Made by a program: the position numbers and the translations under genes. Source: Limimaricola hongkongensis DSM 17492 (GTDB taxonomy: Bacteria; Pseudomonadota; Alphaproteobacteria; Rhodobacterales; Rhodobacteraceae). Taken from it: a stretch of DNA of 64,000 bases. Below are positions 51,347-59,126 of this stretch, piece after piece; within the stretch, counting starts at the first letter, position 1; every line of letters starts with the position of its first letter. Below the pieces are notes generated by a model, which did not search any database, was not told where the DNA came from, and saw nothing but the letters and a program-made list of their open reading frames with translations. The DNA is taken from NCBI RefSeq assembly GCF_000600975.2, contig NZ_KK088650.1:496001-560000 (forward strand), read 5' to 3'.

Positions 51347-51574
51347 ATGGAGATCCATCTCGAAAAGATCGACGCGCGGCGCAACTGCTACCGCTTCTAC
51401 GAGATCAGCGTCGAGGCCGATCTTTTCGCGCAGGCCGCGCTCGTGGTGCGCTGGGGCCGGATCGGCGGGCGCGGCCGGGTGCGCATCGCGGGGTCGGGCT
51501 CGGTGCGCGAGGCGCAGGACCTCGCGACCCGGCTGCTCAAGCTCCGGCTCAAGCATGGCTACGCGCTGCGCTGA
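51347..51574 (+). CDS. WGR domain protein
   Basis: A 75-residue protein that is essentially one WGR domain: MEIHLEKIDARRNCYRFYEI, then LVVRWGRIGGRGRVRI with the eponymous WGR, and a closing helix. WGR domains occur in PARPs and in small bacterial proteins, where they may bind nucleic acids. Start may also be the ATG at 51314. It converges on the antiporter gene. Confidence 0.8.
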   Translation: MEIHLEKIDARRNCYRFYEISVEADLFAQAALVVRWGRIGGRGRVRIAGSGSVREAQDLATRLLKLRLKHGYALR

Positions 51575-51586
51575 GCCGCGCGCCGC

Positions 51587-52543
51587 TCAGGGCCAGAGCG
51601 CCCAGAGATAGGCGCCGTAGCCCAAGAGCAGCACCGCCCCCTCGCGCCGCGAAATCCTCAGCCCGGTCCAGGCCAGCCCCACCACCGCCAGCGAGGCGGC
51701 GATCATCACGAGGTTGTCGAAGGACAGGATCTCGGCCGGCACCCGGCCCGGCGCGGCCAGAGCGGTGACGCCGCCGATGCCGAGGATGTTGTAGATGTTG
51801 GAGCCGATGATGTTGCCGAAGGCCATGTCGGCCTGCTTGCGGATCGCCGCCATGACCGAGGTGACCAACTCGGGCATCGAGGTGCCGATGGCCACGATGG
51901 TCAGGCCGATGATCGTCTCGGACACACCGAACGCCCGCGCCAGCGTGGTCGCGCCGTCGACCAGCAGGTAGCCGCCCAGCACCACGAGGCCGAGACCGGC
52001 CACGGCGGTCAGCAGCCCGACGAGGATCGAGCCGCCGTGATCGGGGCCGAGCGCGGGGTCCACGGCTTGCGTCGCGGCGGCCTTTTCGTGCACTGCGCCG
52101 CGGCTTTCCTGCCGGAAGGCGATCCAGATATAGGCGGTCAGCGCCACGGTGAAGGCCGCGCCCACGGCCACGCCGAGCGGCATCACGAGGCCAAGCGCGG
52201 CAAAGATCACCGCCACCGCCACCATCACCCCGCCATCGCGCCTGAGCGCCGCCGACTGCACCGCGATCGGCGTGATCAGCGCCGAGGCGCCGAGGATCAA
52301 GAGCAGGTTGGCGATGTTGGAGCCGACGATGTTGCCATAGGCGATGCCCGGCGCGCCCGAGAGCGCCGCCTGCACCGAGGTCACCAGTTCCGGCATCGAG
52401 GTGCCGAAGCCCACCAGCGTCAGGCCGATCACCAGCGGCGAGACGCCGAGCTTTTCGGCCACGCGCACCGCGCCGCGCACCAACAGGTCGCCGCCCAGCA
52501 CCAGCAGCACGAAGCCCCCGATCAGAGGAAGCCAGATTTCCAT
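51587..52543 (-). CDS. Calcium/sodium antiporter (CaCA family)
   Basis: A 318-residue inner-membrane exchanger of the YrbG type with about ten spans in two inverted halves. Each half has the alpha-repeat: GFGTSMPELVTS with GNIVGSNIANLL, and AIGTSMPELVTS with GNIIGSNIYNIL, whose Glu and Asn residues coordinate cations. Single gene; the 120 bases before the next gene hold nothing obvious. Confidence 0.9.
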   Translation of the reverse strand: MEIWLPLIGGFVLLVLGGDLLVRGAVRVAEKLGVSPLVIGLTLVGFGTSMPELVTSVQAALSGAPGIAYGNIVGSNIANLLLILGASALITPIAVQSAALRRDGGVMVAVAVIFAALGLVMPLGVAVGAAFTVALTAYIWIAFRQESRGAVHEKAAATQAVDPALGPDHGGSILVGLLTAVAGLGLVVLGGYLLVDGATTLARAFGVSETIIGLTIVAIGTSMPELVTSVMAAIRKQADMAFGNIIGSNIYNILGIGGVTALAAPGRVPAEILSFDNLVMIAASLAVVGLAWTGLRISRREGAVLLLGYGAYLWALWP

Positions 52544-52663
52544 GCAAGTCGTCCTTCACCGCCCGTCGGGCCGCTCATGCGGCCCCGCGGTGACATGGGA
52601 GCGCGGGGCCCGGTCCGACAAGCCGTCCGGGCCTGTAAGGCGCAAATAATGTCGCGGCGTGGC

Positions 52664-53794
52664 CTAGGCCGCGCGCAACCGTCCCGGCATCAGCCCGGTT
52701 TCCTCGATCGACACGGCGCGGCCCTCGCGGATCGACATCTGTGCCGCGATGCCCATGGCGACCGCGGCCCAGCCATCTTCGAGCGTGACCTCGGGCCGGG
52801 TGCGATGCCCGCGCACCAGTTCGAGAAAGCGCACATGCTGGTAATAGGTCGATCCGTTGTGGTCGCCCGCCTCCAGAAGCGCGGGGTCGACCGGGATCTC
52901 GCGCATTTCCGGCCCCTTGGGGTCGCGCGGGCTGACGATCAGCTGCGGCACCGGGGCCTCGCCCAGATGCGCGGGCCAGAACCGGCCCGGCCCCGGCACC
53001 AGCGCGTCGATCCGGGCCTCGGGGCCGACGGCGGTGACCTCCTCCTGCCAGCGCGCGCCTTCGGCGAACATGCACAGCTCCAGCATCGCCCGGCCGCCGC
53101 GCGCGAAATCGACGATGACATAGCCGTTGTCGAGCACGTCGGGCGCCACGCCTTCGTAATCCTCGTCGGCGTGGTTCACCGCCTGGCTGCCCGACGCCAT
53201 CACCCGTACCGGCTCGTCGCCCAAGGTCAGCCGCATCAGGTCGAAGAAATGGCAGCATTTCTCGACGAAGGTGCCCCCGGTGTAGCGGTTGAAGCGGTTC
53301 CAGCCGCCGACCTTGTGCAGGAAGGGAAAACGATGCTCGCGGATGGTCAGCATGCGGATGCCGCCGGTGGTGGTCTGCGCCTCCTTCAGAAAGGCGGCGA
53401 TCGGCGGCATGTAGCGGTATTCCATCGCCACCCAGACCGGGGCGGGATAGGCGTCGCGGAACGCCGCGAGCCGCGCGGTTTCGGCCGGGTCGGTGAAGAG
53501 CGGCTTTTCCACGAGGATCGGCAGCGGCCGGGTGGCGGCGATCTCCTCCATCTGTTCGAGATGGCGGAAATTCGGGCTGGCGATCAGCAGGCAGTCGAGA
53601 TCCGGCGTGGCGAGCAGATCGGCCACCGATTCCGCCATGCGCGCGGCGGGGGCGAGAGCGGCGGCCGCGTCGCGCATCCCGGCGTCGGGCTCGAAGATCG
53701 CGGCGACCTCGGCACCGTCGAGAAGCGCGATGTTGCGCAGGTGCTCCTGTCCCATCATGCCGCAGCCGATGATGCCGTAACGGGTGGTGGTCAT
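52664..53794 (-). CDS. Gfo/Idh/MocA oxidoreductase, candidate NAD+-dependent sulfoquinovosidase
   Basis: A 376-residue NAD(P)-dependent enzyme: Rossmann motif IGCGMMG (9-15), EKP at 96-98, and GGTFVEKCCHFFD (173-185) where family members place active-site His/Lys residues. Its gene is 9 bases after gntR and diverges from the monooxygenase operon. Some Gfo/Idh/MocA proteins (GH188, SqgA) cleave sulfoquinovose glycosides by an NAD+-dependent redox mechanism, and no GH31 sulfoquinovosidase is in the window, so that role is attractive here. It could instead be an ordinary sugar dehydrogenase. AGGGAG precedes the start. Confidence 0.85.
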   Translation of the reverse strand: MTTTRYGIIGCGMMGQEHLRNIALLDGAEVAAIFEPDAGMRDAAAALAPAARMAESVADLLATPDLDCLLIASPNFRHLEQMEEIAATRPLPILVEKPLFTDPAETARLAAFRDAYPAPVWVAMEYRYMPPIAAFLKEAQTTTGGIRMLTIREHRFPFLHKVGGWNRFNRYTGGTFVEKCCHFFDLMRLTLGDEPVRVMASGSQAVNHADEDYEGVAPDVLDNGYVIVDFARGGRAMLELCMFAEGARWQEEVTAVGPEARIDALVPGPGRFWPAHLGEAPVPQLIVSPRDPKGPEMREIPVDPALLEAGDHNGSTYYQHVRFLELVRGHRTRPEVTLEDGWAAVAMGIAAQMSIREGRAVSIEETGLMPGRLRAA

Positions 53795-53803
53795 GTCGTC
53801 TCC

Positions 53804-54541
53804 CTAGATCAGGCGCTGCAGGTAGACCGCGCGCGCCGTGTCGAACCATGTGCGCGAAAACTCGACCGGGGCGGGGCGCTGGGCCCAGCTCAGCCGCTCG
53901 ATATAGCCGGTGGGGGCGCCGGGGCGGACGCCGAAGGCGGCGGGCGCCCAGTCCGGCACCGCGGCCATCGTGACCCGGTCCTCGGCGCGCGCGATCCAGA
54001 AGCCGAGATGGGTCTTGTAGTAGAGATAGAGCGAATCGGCGAGCTTGCCGGGGTCGATCGCGCCCGATGCCCCGTCGAGCCAGATTTCCTCGACCGCGAT
54101 CACGGTCTGGTTCAGATAACGCAGCCGCCGCACCCGCGTGGCCTCCTCCGAGGCGCCGAAATCGGGCAGGTCGCCGGGCTTCTTCATCCGCGCGATGCCG
54201 AGCACGTCGGCGGTCGGCAGCCCGCCGCCCTCGGGCAGCTCCAGCCGGAACATCGAGTAGACGCTCTCGACCTCGCCGTTGCGCCGCACGTAGTTGCCCG
54301 ATCCCTGCACCCGTTCGAGCATGCCCTTGCCCGACAGGTCGGCCAGCGCCTTGCGCAGCGTGCGCACCGAGGTGTTGAGCTGGGCCGCGAAGTCGCGCTC
54401 GGGCGGCAGGCGCTCGCCCTCGACCAGCCGCCCGGCCGCGATCTCGCGGATCAGGAATTCGCTGATCTGCTGGTGCACCGGGAGCGAGGCGGGGGCGGAT
54501 GGCATCTGGGCGAGCCCGTGAATTCCGAATTGATGCACCAT
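53804..54541 (-). CDS. GntR family transcriptional regulator (HutC/UTRA type)
   Basis: A 245-residue repressor: winged HTH at about 22-90 (ISEFLIREIAAGRLVEGERL, then TSVRTLRKALADLSGKGML) and a C-terminal UTRA effector domain with AVEEIWLDG. It probably controls the divergent monooxygenase/TRAP operon and its own unit. The start is uncertain: Met at 54541 overlaps the proposed operator, Met at 54505 (MPSAPASLP) would avoid it; neither has a strong RBS. Effector unknown, likely the sugar sulfonate or a product. Confidence 0.88.
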   Translation of the reverse strand: MVHQFGIHGLAQMPSAPASLPVHQQISEFLIREIAAGRLVEGERLPPERDFAAQLNTSVRTLRKALADLSGKGMLERVQGSGNYVRRNGEVESVYSMFRLELPEGGGLPTADVLGIARMKKPGDLPDFGASEEATRVRRLRYLNQTVIAVEEIWLDGASGAIDPGKLADSLYLYYKTHLGFWIARAEDRVTMAAVPDWAPAAFGVRPGAPTGYIERLSWAQRPAPVEFSRTWFDTARAVYLQRLI

Positions 54542-54569
54542 TGATTTGCATTCCGGCGACTGCTACGCA
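54533..54569 (+). promoter_or_regulatory. Candidate operator and promoter of the sulfonate operon
   Basis: TTGATT (54541-54546), 17 bases, TACGCA (54564-54569) is a sigma70-like promoter for the rightward operon. The inverted repeat ATGCA-N9-TGCAT (54533-54537 with 54547-54551) flanks the -35 box, where a repressor would block polymerase. Only about 60 bases separate the divergent genes. Confidence 0.4.
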
Positions 54570-54602
54570 AGTCGAAATCGCCGCAGCCCGAGGAAAGCCG
54601 TC

Positions 54603-55757
54603 ATGACCGTCGTCCCCATCACTTCGCCCGATCTCGACGCGGTGGAGGTGTCGTGGTTCGCCGCGCTGTGCTCGGATGATTTCCGGCTTCTGGGCAAGCC
54701 CGAGGGCGATCTGCGCTCGTCCTGGGCGCATTGCTCGGAGATCGTGAAGACCGCCGAAGCGCAGGGCTTTCGCAACATCCTGTGCCCGTCCTCCTACCAG
54801 GTCGGCCAGGACACGCTGTCTTTCGTCGCCGGCTGCGCGCCGATCACCTCGAAGATCAACATGCTGGCCGCGATCCGCTGCGGCGAGATGCAGCCGATCA
54901 TGCTGGCGCGCACCGTCGCCACGCTCGACCACATGCTCGAAGGCCGCCTGACGCTCAACGTCATCTCGTCCGACTTTCCGGGCGAGAAGGCCGAGAGCGA
55001 ATACCGCTACCAGCGCTCGCGCGAGGTGGTCGAGATCCTCAAGCAGGCCTGGACCCGCGACGAGATCAATCACAAGGGCGAGGTCTATGACTTCGAGGGC
55101 CTGACCACCGACCCGGCCAAGCCCTACCAGACCGGCGGCCCGCTTTTGTATTTCGGCGGCTACAGCCCGGCCGCGCTGGAGCTGTGCGGCGAGCATTGCG
55201 ACGTCTACCTGATGTGGCCCGAAAAGAAGGAAGACCTCGCCGAGCGGATGCGCGCGGTGCATTCGGTCGCCGAGAAATACGACCGCACGCTCGATTACGG
55301 GCTGCGCGTGCATGTGATCGTCCGCGACACCGAGGCCGAGGCCCGCGAATACGCGCAGCACCTCGTCTCCGAGCTCGACGACGAGCAGGGCCGCGCGATC
55401 CGCGATCGCGCGCTCGACGCGACCTCGCTTGGCGTGTCGCACCAGTCGCGCAACCGCGAGCTGGCCGACATGGACGGTTTCATCGAACCGAACCTGTGGA
55501 CCGGTGTGGGCCGGGCGCGCTCGGGCTGCGGCGCGGCGCTGGTCGGCTCCACCGATCAGGTCTATTCCAAGCTGGAAGAGTATCGGAAAATGGGCATGCG
55601 GGCCTTCATCCTGTCGGGGTATCCGCATATCGACGAGGCGAAGCATTTCGGCGCCCGCGTGCTGCCGAGGATGAACACCTGTTCGCTGCCCGAAGCCTAT
55701 GGGCGCGTGCCGAACCAGACACCGCAGACGCCGCTTGGCGCGGGAGAAAGACGTTGA
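54603..55757 (+). CDS. smoC: SsuD/SmoC-type flavin-dependent sulfonate monooxygenase
   Basis: A 384-residue luciferase-like (bacterial LLM class) monooxygenase using reduced flavin and oxygen to break a C-S bond and release sulfite. Residues equivalent to the SsuD active site are in place: Trp205 (LMWPE), Arg235 and His237 (GLRVHVIV), Arg306 (GVGRARSG), Tyr340 and His342 (SGYPHIDEA). SsuD's Cys54 is not kept (ILCPSSYQVGQD). The ATG at 54603 has GAGGAAAG upstream. It is first in an operon with an aldo/keto reductase and a flavin reductase, the set used in sulfoquinovose desulfonation, so I favour sulfoquinovose over alkanesulfonates. Confidence 0.8.
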   Translation: MTVVPITSPDLDAVEVSWFAALCSDDFRLLGKPEGDLRSSWAHCSEIVKTAEAQGFRNILCPSSYQVGQDTLSFVAGCAPITSKINMLAAIRCGEMQPIMLARTVATLDHMLEGRLTLNVISSDFPGEKAESEYRYQRSREVVEILKQAWTRDEINHKGEVYDFEGLTTDPAKPYQTGGPLLYFGGYSPAALELCGEHCDVYLMWPEKKEDLAERMRAVHSVAEKYDRTLDYGLRVHVIVRDTEAEAREYAQHLVSELDDEQGRAIRDRALDATSLGVSHQSRNRELADMDGFIEPNLWTGVGRARSGCGAALVGSTDQVYSKLEEYRKMGMRAFILSGYPHIDEAKHFGARVLPRMNTCSLPEAYGRVPNQTPQTPLGAGERR

Positions 55758-56647
55758 TGGACCGTATCGAGATCTCGAAGGACGTGGCGTTCAGCCGGAT
55801 CGTCTATGGCATGTGGCGCATCGCCGATGATGCCGACACCTCGCCTGCCCATGTCCGCGCCAAGATCGATGCCTGCCTCGCGCAGGGCATCACCACGATG
55901 GACCAGGCCGACATCTATGGCGCTTACGGCGCCGAGGCGGTGCTGGGCGCGGCGCTGCGCGAGGATCCGTCCCTGCGCGACCGGATCGAGCTGGTCAGCA
56001 AATGCGGCATCGTCGCCCCGATGGGCCGGCATGCCGACAAGCGGGTGAAGCATTACGACACCTCGCGCGGCTATATCGAGCAGGCGGTCGAGACCTCCCT
56101 GCGCGACATGGGCACCGAGTATCTGGACCTGCTCTTGATCCACCGCCCCGACCCGATGATGGACCACAACGAGACCGGCGCCGCGCTCGACGATCTCGTG
56201 GCGACCGGCAAGGTCCGCGCCGTCGGCGTGTCGAACTTCCGCCCCTGGGACGTGGAGCTGCTGGAGCAGGCGATGAAGACGCCGCTTGCCACCAACCAGA
56301 TCGAGATCTCGCTCAAGGAGCTTGCGCCCTTCACCAATGGCGATCTCGCCTTTCACCAGCGCCGCAACGACCCGGTCATGGCGTGGTCGCCGCTGGGCGG
56401 GGGCGATCTGATGACCGGGCAGGGACCGGTGGCCGAGAAGCTCGACGCGATCGCCGCCGATCACGGCGTCGACCGGGCCGCCGTCGCGGTGGCGTTCCTG
56501 CTGGCGCATCCGGCGCGGATCCTGCCGGTGATGGGCACCAACAACATCGACCGCATCGCGAAGATCTCGGACGCGCTCAAGGTGACGCTCGACCGGCAGG
56601 ACTGGTTCGCGCTCTACGAGGCGGGTCTTGGCAAGGAGGTGCCGTGA
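55757..56647 (+). CDS. smoB: SmoB-type aldo/keto reductase (candidate 6-oxo-glucose reductase)
   Basis: A 296-residue NAD(P)H-dependent aldo/keto reductase. Catalytic tetrad: Asp49 and Tyr54 (MDQADIYG), Lys82 (VSKCG), His129 (LLLIHRPDP). It belongs to the AKR group of E. coli YdhF and Agrobacterium SmoB (start FSRIVYGMWRI, end LGKEVP). In the sulfo-SMO pathway this enzyme reduces 6-oxo-glucose, made by the monooxygenase, to glucose. ATG overlaps the preceding stop (TGATG) and the stop overlaps the flavin reductase start, so all three are translationally coupled. Confidence 0.82.
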   Translation: MDRIEISKDVAFSRIVYGMWRIADDADTSPAHVRAKIDACLAQGITTMDQADIYGAYGAEAVLGAALREDPSLRDRIELVSKCGIVAPMGRHADKRVKHYDTSRGYIEQAVETSLRDMGTEYLDLLLIHRPDPMMDHNETGAALDDLVATGKVRAVGVSNFRPWDVELLEQAMKTPLATNQIEISLKELAPFTNGDLAFHQRRNDPVMAWSPLGGGDLMTGQGPVAEKLDAIAADHGVDRAAVAVAFLLAHPARILPVMGTNNIDRIAKISDALKVTLDRQDWFALYEAGLGKEVP

Positions 56648-57153
56648 CCGCGCGCACCGATATCACGGGCTTCGTGCCCGACGCCGACAACAAGCGGCTG
56701 TTGCGCGACGCCTTCGGGCGGTTCGCGACCGGCGTGACCATCGTCACCGTGGCGGACGAGGCGGGGCCGGTGGCGATCACCGCCAACAGCTTTTCGAGCC
56801 TGTCGCTCGATCCGCCGCTGGTGCTGTGGTCACCCGACAAGGGCTCGCGCCGCTTCGACCGTTTCGCCCATGCGCAGAACTACGCGATCCACGTGCTGGC
56901 CGAGGATCAGGCCGAGCTGTGCTTTGGCGTGTCCAAGGACGCGGGCAAGCTCGGCGATCACGCGCTGGAGACCAACGCGGCGGGGGTGCCGGTCATTCCC
57001 GGCGCTCTGGCGCGGTTCGACTGCACCCGCGAGGCCACGCATGACGGCGGCGACCACGTGATCGTGGTGGGCCGGGTCGACCGGGCCGAGCTGCGCGACG
57101 GCGCGCCGCTCGTCTTCTTCGCGGGCAAGCCGGCGCGGCTGGCGCAGGACTAG
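56644..57153 (+). CDS. smoA: NAD(P)H:flavin reductase of the monooxygenase pair
   Basis: A 169-residue flavin reductase-like protein of the HpaC/SmoA family (split-barrel FMN-binding). FGRFATGVTIVT and ITANSFSSLSLDPPLVLW are the family hallmarks, with HVIVVGRVD later. It would supply reduced FMN to the monooxygenase. Start is GTG within GTGA, preceded by AAGGAGG. Third gene of the operon; 58 bases before dctQ. Confidence 0.86.
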   Translation: MTARTDITGFVPDADNKRLLRDAFGRFATGVTIVTVADEAGPVAITANSFSSLSLDPPLVLWSPDKGSRRFDRFAHAQNYAIHVLAEDQAELCFGVSKDAGKLGDHALETNAAGVPVIPGALARFDCTREATHDGGDHVIVVGRVDRAELRDGAPLVFFAGKPARLAQD

Positions 57154-57211
57154 AGACAGGCCGCGCGCCCTTGGGGAGGGGGCGGCCACCCGGCAGGGAA
57201 GGGGAGACGGA

Positions 57212-57802
57212 ATGGGAGGAGTTCTGGCCGTGCTGGGGCCGCTGGGGCGGCTCAACGCGGCGCTGTGCACCGCGGGCCGCGCCATCGGCGTCGTGGCCAT
57301 CGCCATCATGGTGGCGGTGACGCTGTTGCAGGTGGTGATGCGCTACGTCTTCAACAACGCGCTGCCCTGGCCCGACGAGGCGGCGCGGTTCTGCATGCTG
57401 TGGATGACCGGGCTGATGGCGCCGACGGCGCTGCGCCATGGCGGCTTCGTCGCCATCGACAGCCTGCTTCTGGCGCTGCCGGTGCGGCTGTCGTCGCTGC
57501 TGTCGCTGATCCTTCTGTCGATCGCCATGCTGGTTCTGGCGATGGGGCTCAGCATCGGCTGGGCCGAGGTCAACGGGCTCGGCGGCCGCTTCGACACCGC
57601 CTCGCTCTACCTGCCGACCTCGCTGTCCTTCGACAGCTGGTACCGCATCCCGCGCAGCTGGATGATGCTGTCTCTCGTGGTGGGCTTCGCGCTGCTGATC
57701 CTCGTCAATCTTGAACTGATGCTGCGCGCGATCATGGGGCTGTTCGGCGCCGCCGACCGGCTGCCCATGCTCCGCAATCCCGAGCTGGGGAGCGCCGAAT
57801 AA
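57212..57802 (+). CDS. dctQ: TRAP transporter small permease (DctQ)
   Basis: A 196-residue membrane protein with four spans (about 22-45, 58-78, 95-118, 145-168). VVMRYVFNNALPWPDEAARF is the DctQ motif between the first two spans. GGAAGGGGAG precedes the ATG. Its stop overlaps the dctM start (TAATG). Confidence 0.92.
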   Translation: MGGVLAVLGPLGRLNAALCTAGRAIGVVAIAIMVAVTLLQVVMRYVFNNALPWPDEAARFCMLWMTGLMAPTALRHGGFVAIDSLLLALPVRLSSLLSLILLSIAMLVLAMGLSIGWAEVNGLGGRFDTASLYLPTSLSFDSWYRIPRSWMMLSLVVGFALLILVNLELMLRAIMGLFGAADRLPMLRNPELGSAE

Positions 57803-59091
57803 TGCTGGTCCTGTTCCTTCCGGTCTTCCTGTTCTTCCTGATGGTCGGCCTGCCGGTCTTCTTCGGCCTGCTGTTCGCGCCCGGCATCCTGTTGTGGCTC
57901 AACGGGCAGGAGCGCGACCTCACGCTTTTGTATCGCAACCTCTACAACGGCATGGACAGCTTTCCGCTGATGGCGATCCCGTTCTTCATGCTCGCGGGCG
58001 AGCTGATGAACCGCGGCGGCATCACGCTGCGGCTGGTGGAGTTCAGCCAGGCGCTGATGGGCCATTTCCGCGGCGGGCTCGCGCATGTGAACATCCTGTC
58101 GTCGATGCTGTTTGCCGGTCTTTCGGGCTCGGCGGTGGCCGACACCTCGGCGCTGGGCTCGATGCTGATCCCGGCGATGGAAAAGCAGGGCTATACGCGC
58201 CGCTTCGCCGCCGCGATCACCGCCGCCTCATCGGTGATCGGCCCGATCATCCCGCCCTCGGGGATCATGATCATCTATGCCTATGTCATGGGCGAAAGCG
58301 TCGCGGCATTGTTCCTCGCGGGGATCGTGCCGGGCATCCTCGTCGGCACCGGGCTGATGGTGATCGTGAAGCTGATGGCCGACCGCTACGATTTTCCCGT
58401 CGCCTCGCGCCGTCACACATGGGGCGAACGCGGGCAGGCCTCGCTCAAGGCGTTCTTCCCGCTGCTGACGCCGGTGATCATCCTGGGCGGCATCCTGTCG
58501 GGCGTGTTCACGCCCACCGAAGCCGCCGCCGTGGCCGTGGCCTATGCGCTGGTCATCGGGCTGTTCGTGCTGCGCACGCTCAAATTCTCCGAGCTGGGCG
58601 ACGTGCTTTCCAAGGCCGGGATCACCTCCGCCGTGGTGCTGCTGCTGGTGGGGGCGGCGATGTCGTTCAAGACGGTGGTGTCGCTTTCCCACGCGCCCGA
58701 GCTTCTGGCCGAATTCATCCTGACGCTGACCGAGAACCCGCTGCTGCTCTTGTTCCTGATCAACCTGCTGCTGTTCGCGGTGGGGATGTTTCTCGACGCG
58801 GGGCCGGCGATCATCATCCTCGGGCCGATCCTCGGACCGGTCTTCACCTCTCTGGGCGTCGATTCCGTTCATTTCGCGATCATCATGTGCGTGAACCTGA
58901 CCGTGGGGCTGGCGACGCCACCGATGGGGCTGGTGCTGTTCGTGGCGGCCTCCGTGTCGGGCGAGAAGGTCGAAACCATCTCCAAGGCGATCCTGCCCTT
59001 TCTCGCGGTGGAGATCTTCGTGATCATGCTGATCACCTTCGTCCCGGCGATCTCGATGACGGTGCCGCGGCTGACCGGTTTCGTGAACTGA
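57802..59091 (+). CDS. dctM: TRAP transporter large permease (DctM)
   Basis: A 429-residue membrane protein with about twelve spans, the Na+-coupled transport core. FAGLSGSAVADTSALGSMLIP and AASSVIGPIIPPSGIMI are canonical DctM segments, and NLTVGLATPPMGLVLF lies near the C-terminus. Lies between dctQ and dctP. Confidence 0.95.
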   Translation: MLVLFLPVFLFFLMVGLPVFFGLLFAPGILLWLNGQERDLTLLYRNLYNGMDSFPLMAIPFFMLAGELMNRGGITLRLVEFSQALMGHFRGGLAHVNILSSMLFAGLSGSAVADTSALGSMLIPAMEKQGYTRRFAAAITAASSVIGPIIPPSGIMIIYAYVMGESVAALFLAGIVPGILVGTGLMVIVKLMADRYDFPVASRRHTWGERGQASLKAFFPLLTPVIILGGILSGVFTPTEAAAVAVAYALVIGLFVLRTLKFSELGDVLSKAGITSAVVLLLVGAAMSFKTVVSLSHAPELLAEFILTLTENPLLLLFLINLLLFAVGMFLDAGPAIIILGPILGPVFTSLGVDSVHFAIIMCVNLTVGLATPPMGLVLFVAASVSGEKVETISKAILPFLAVEIFVIMLITFVPAISMTVPRLTGFVN

Positions 59092-59126
59092 CAAGACAAG
59101 AAGAAGAGCAAAAGGGAGGACACCAC

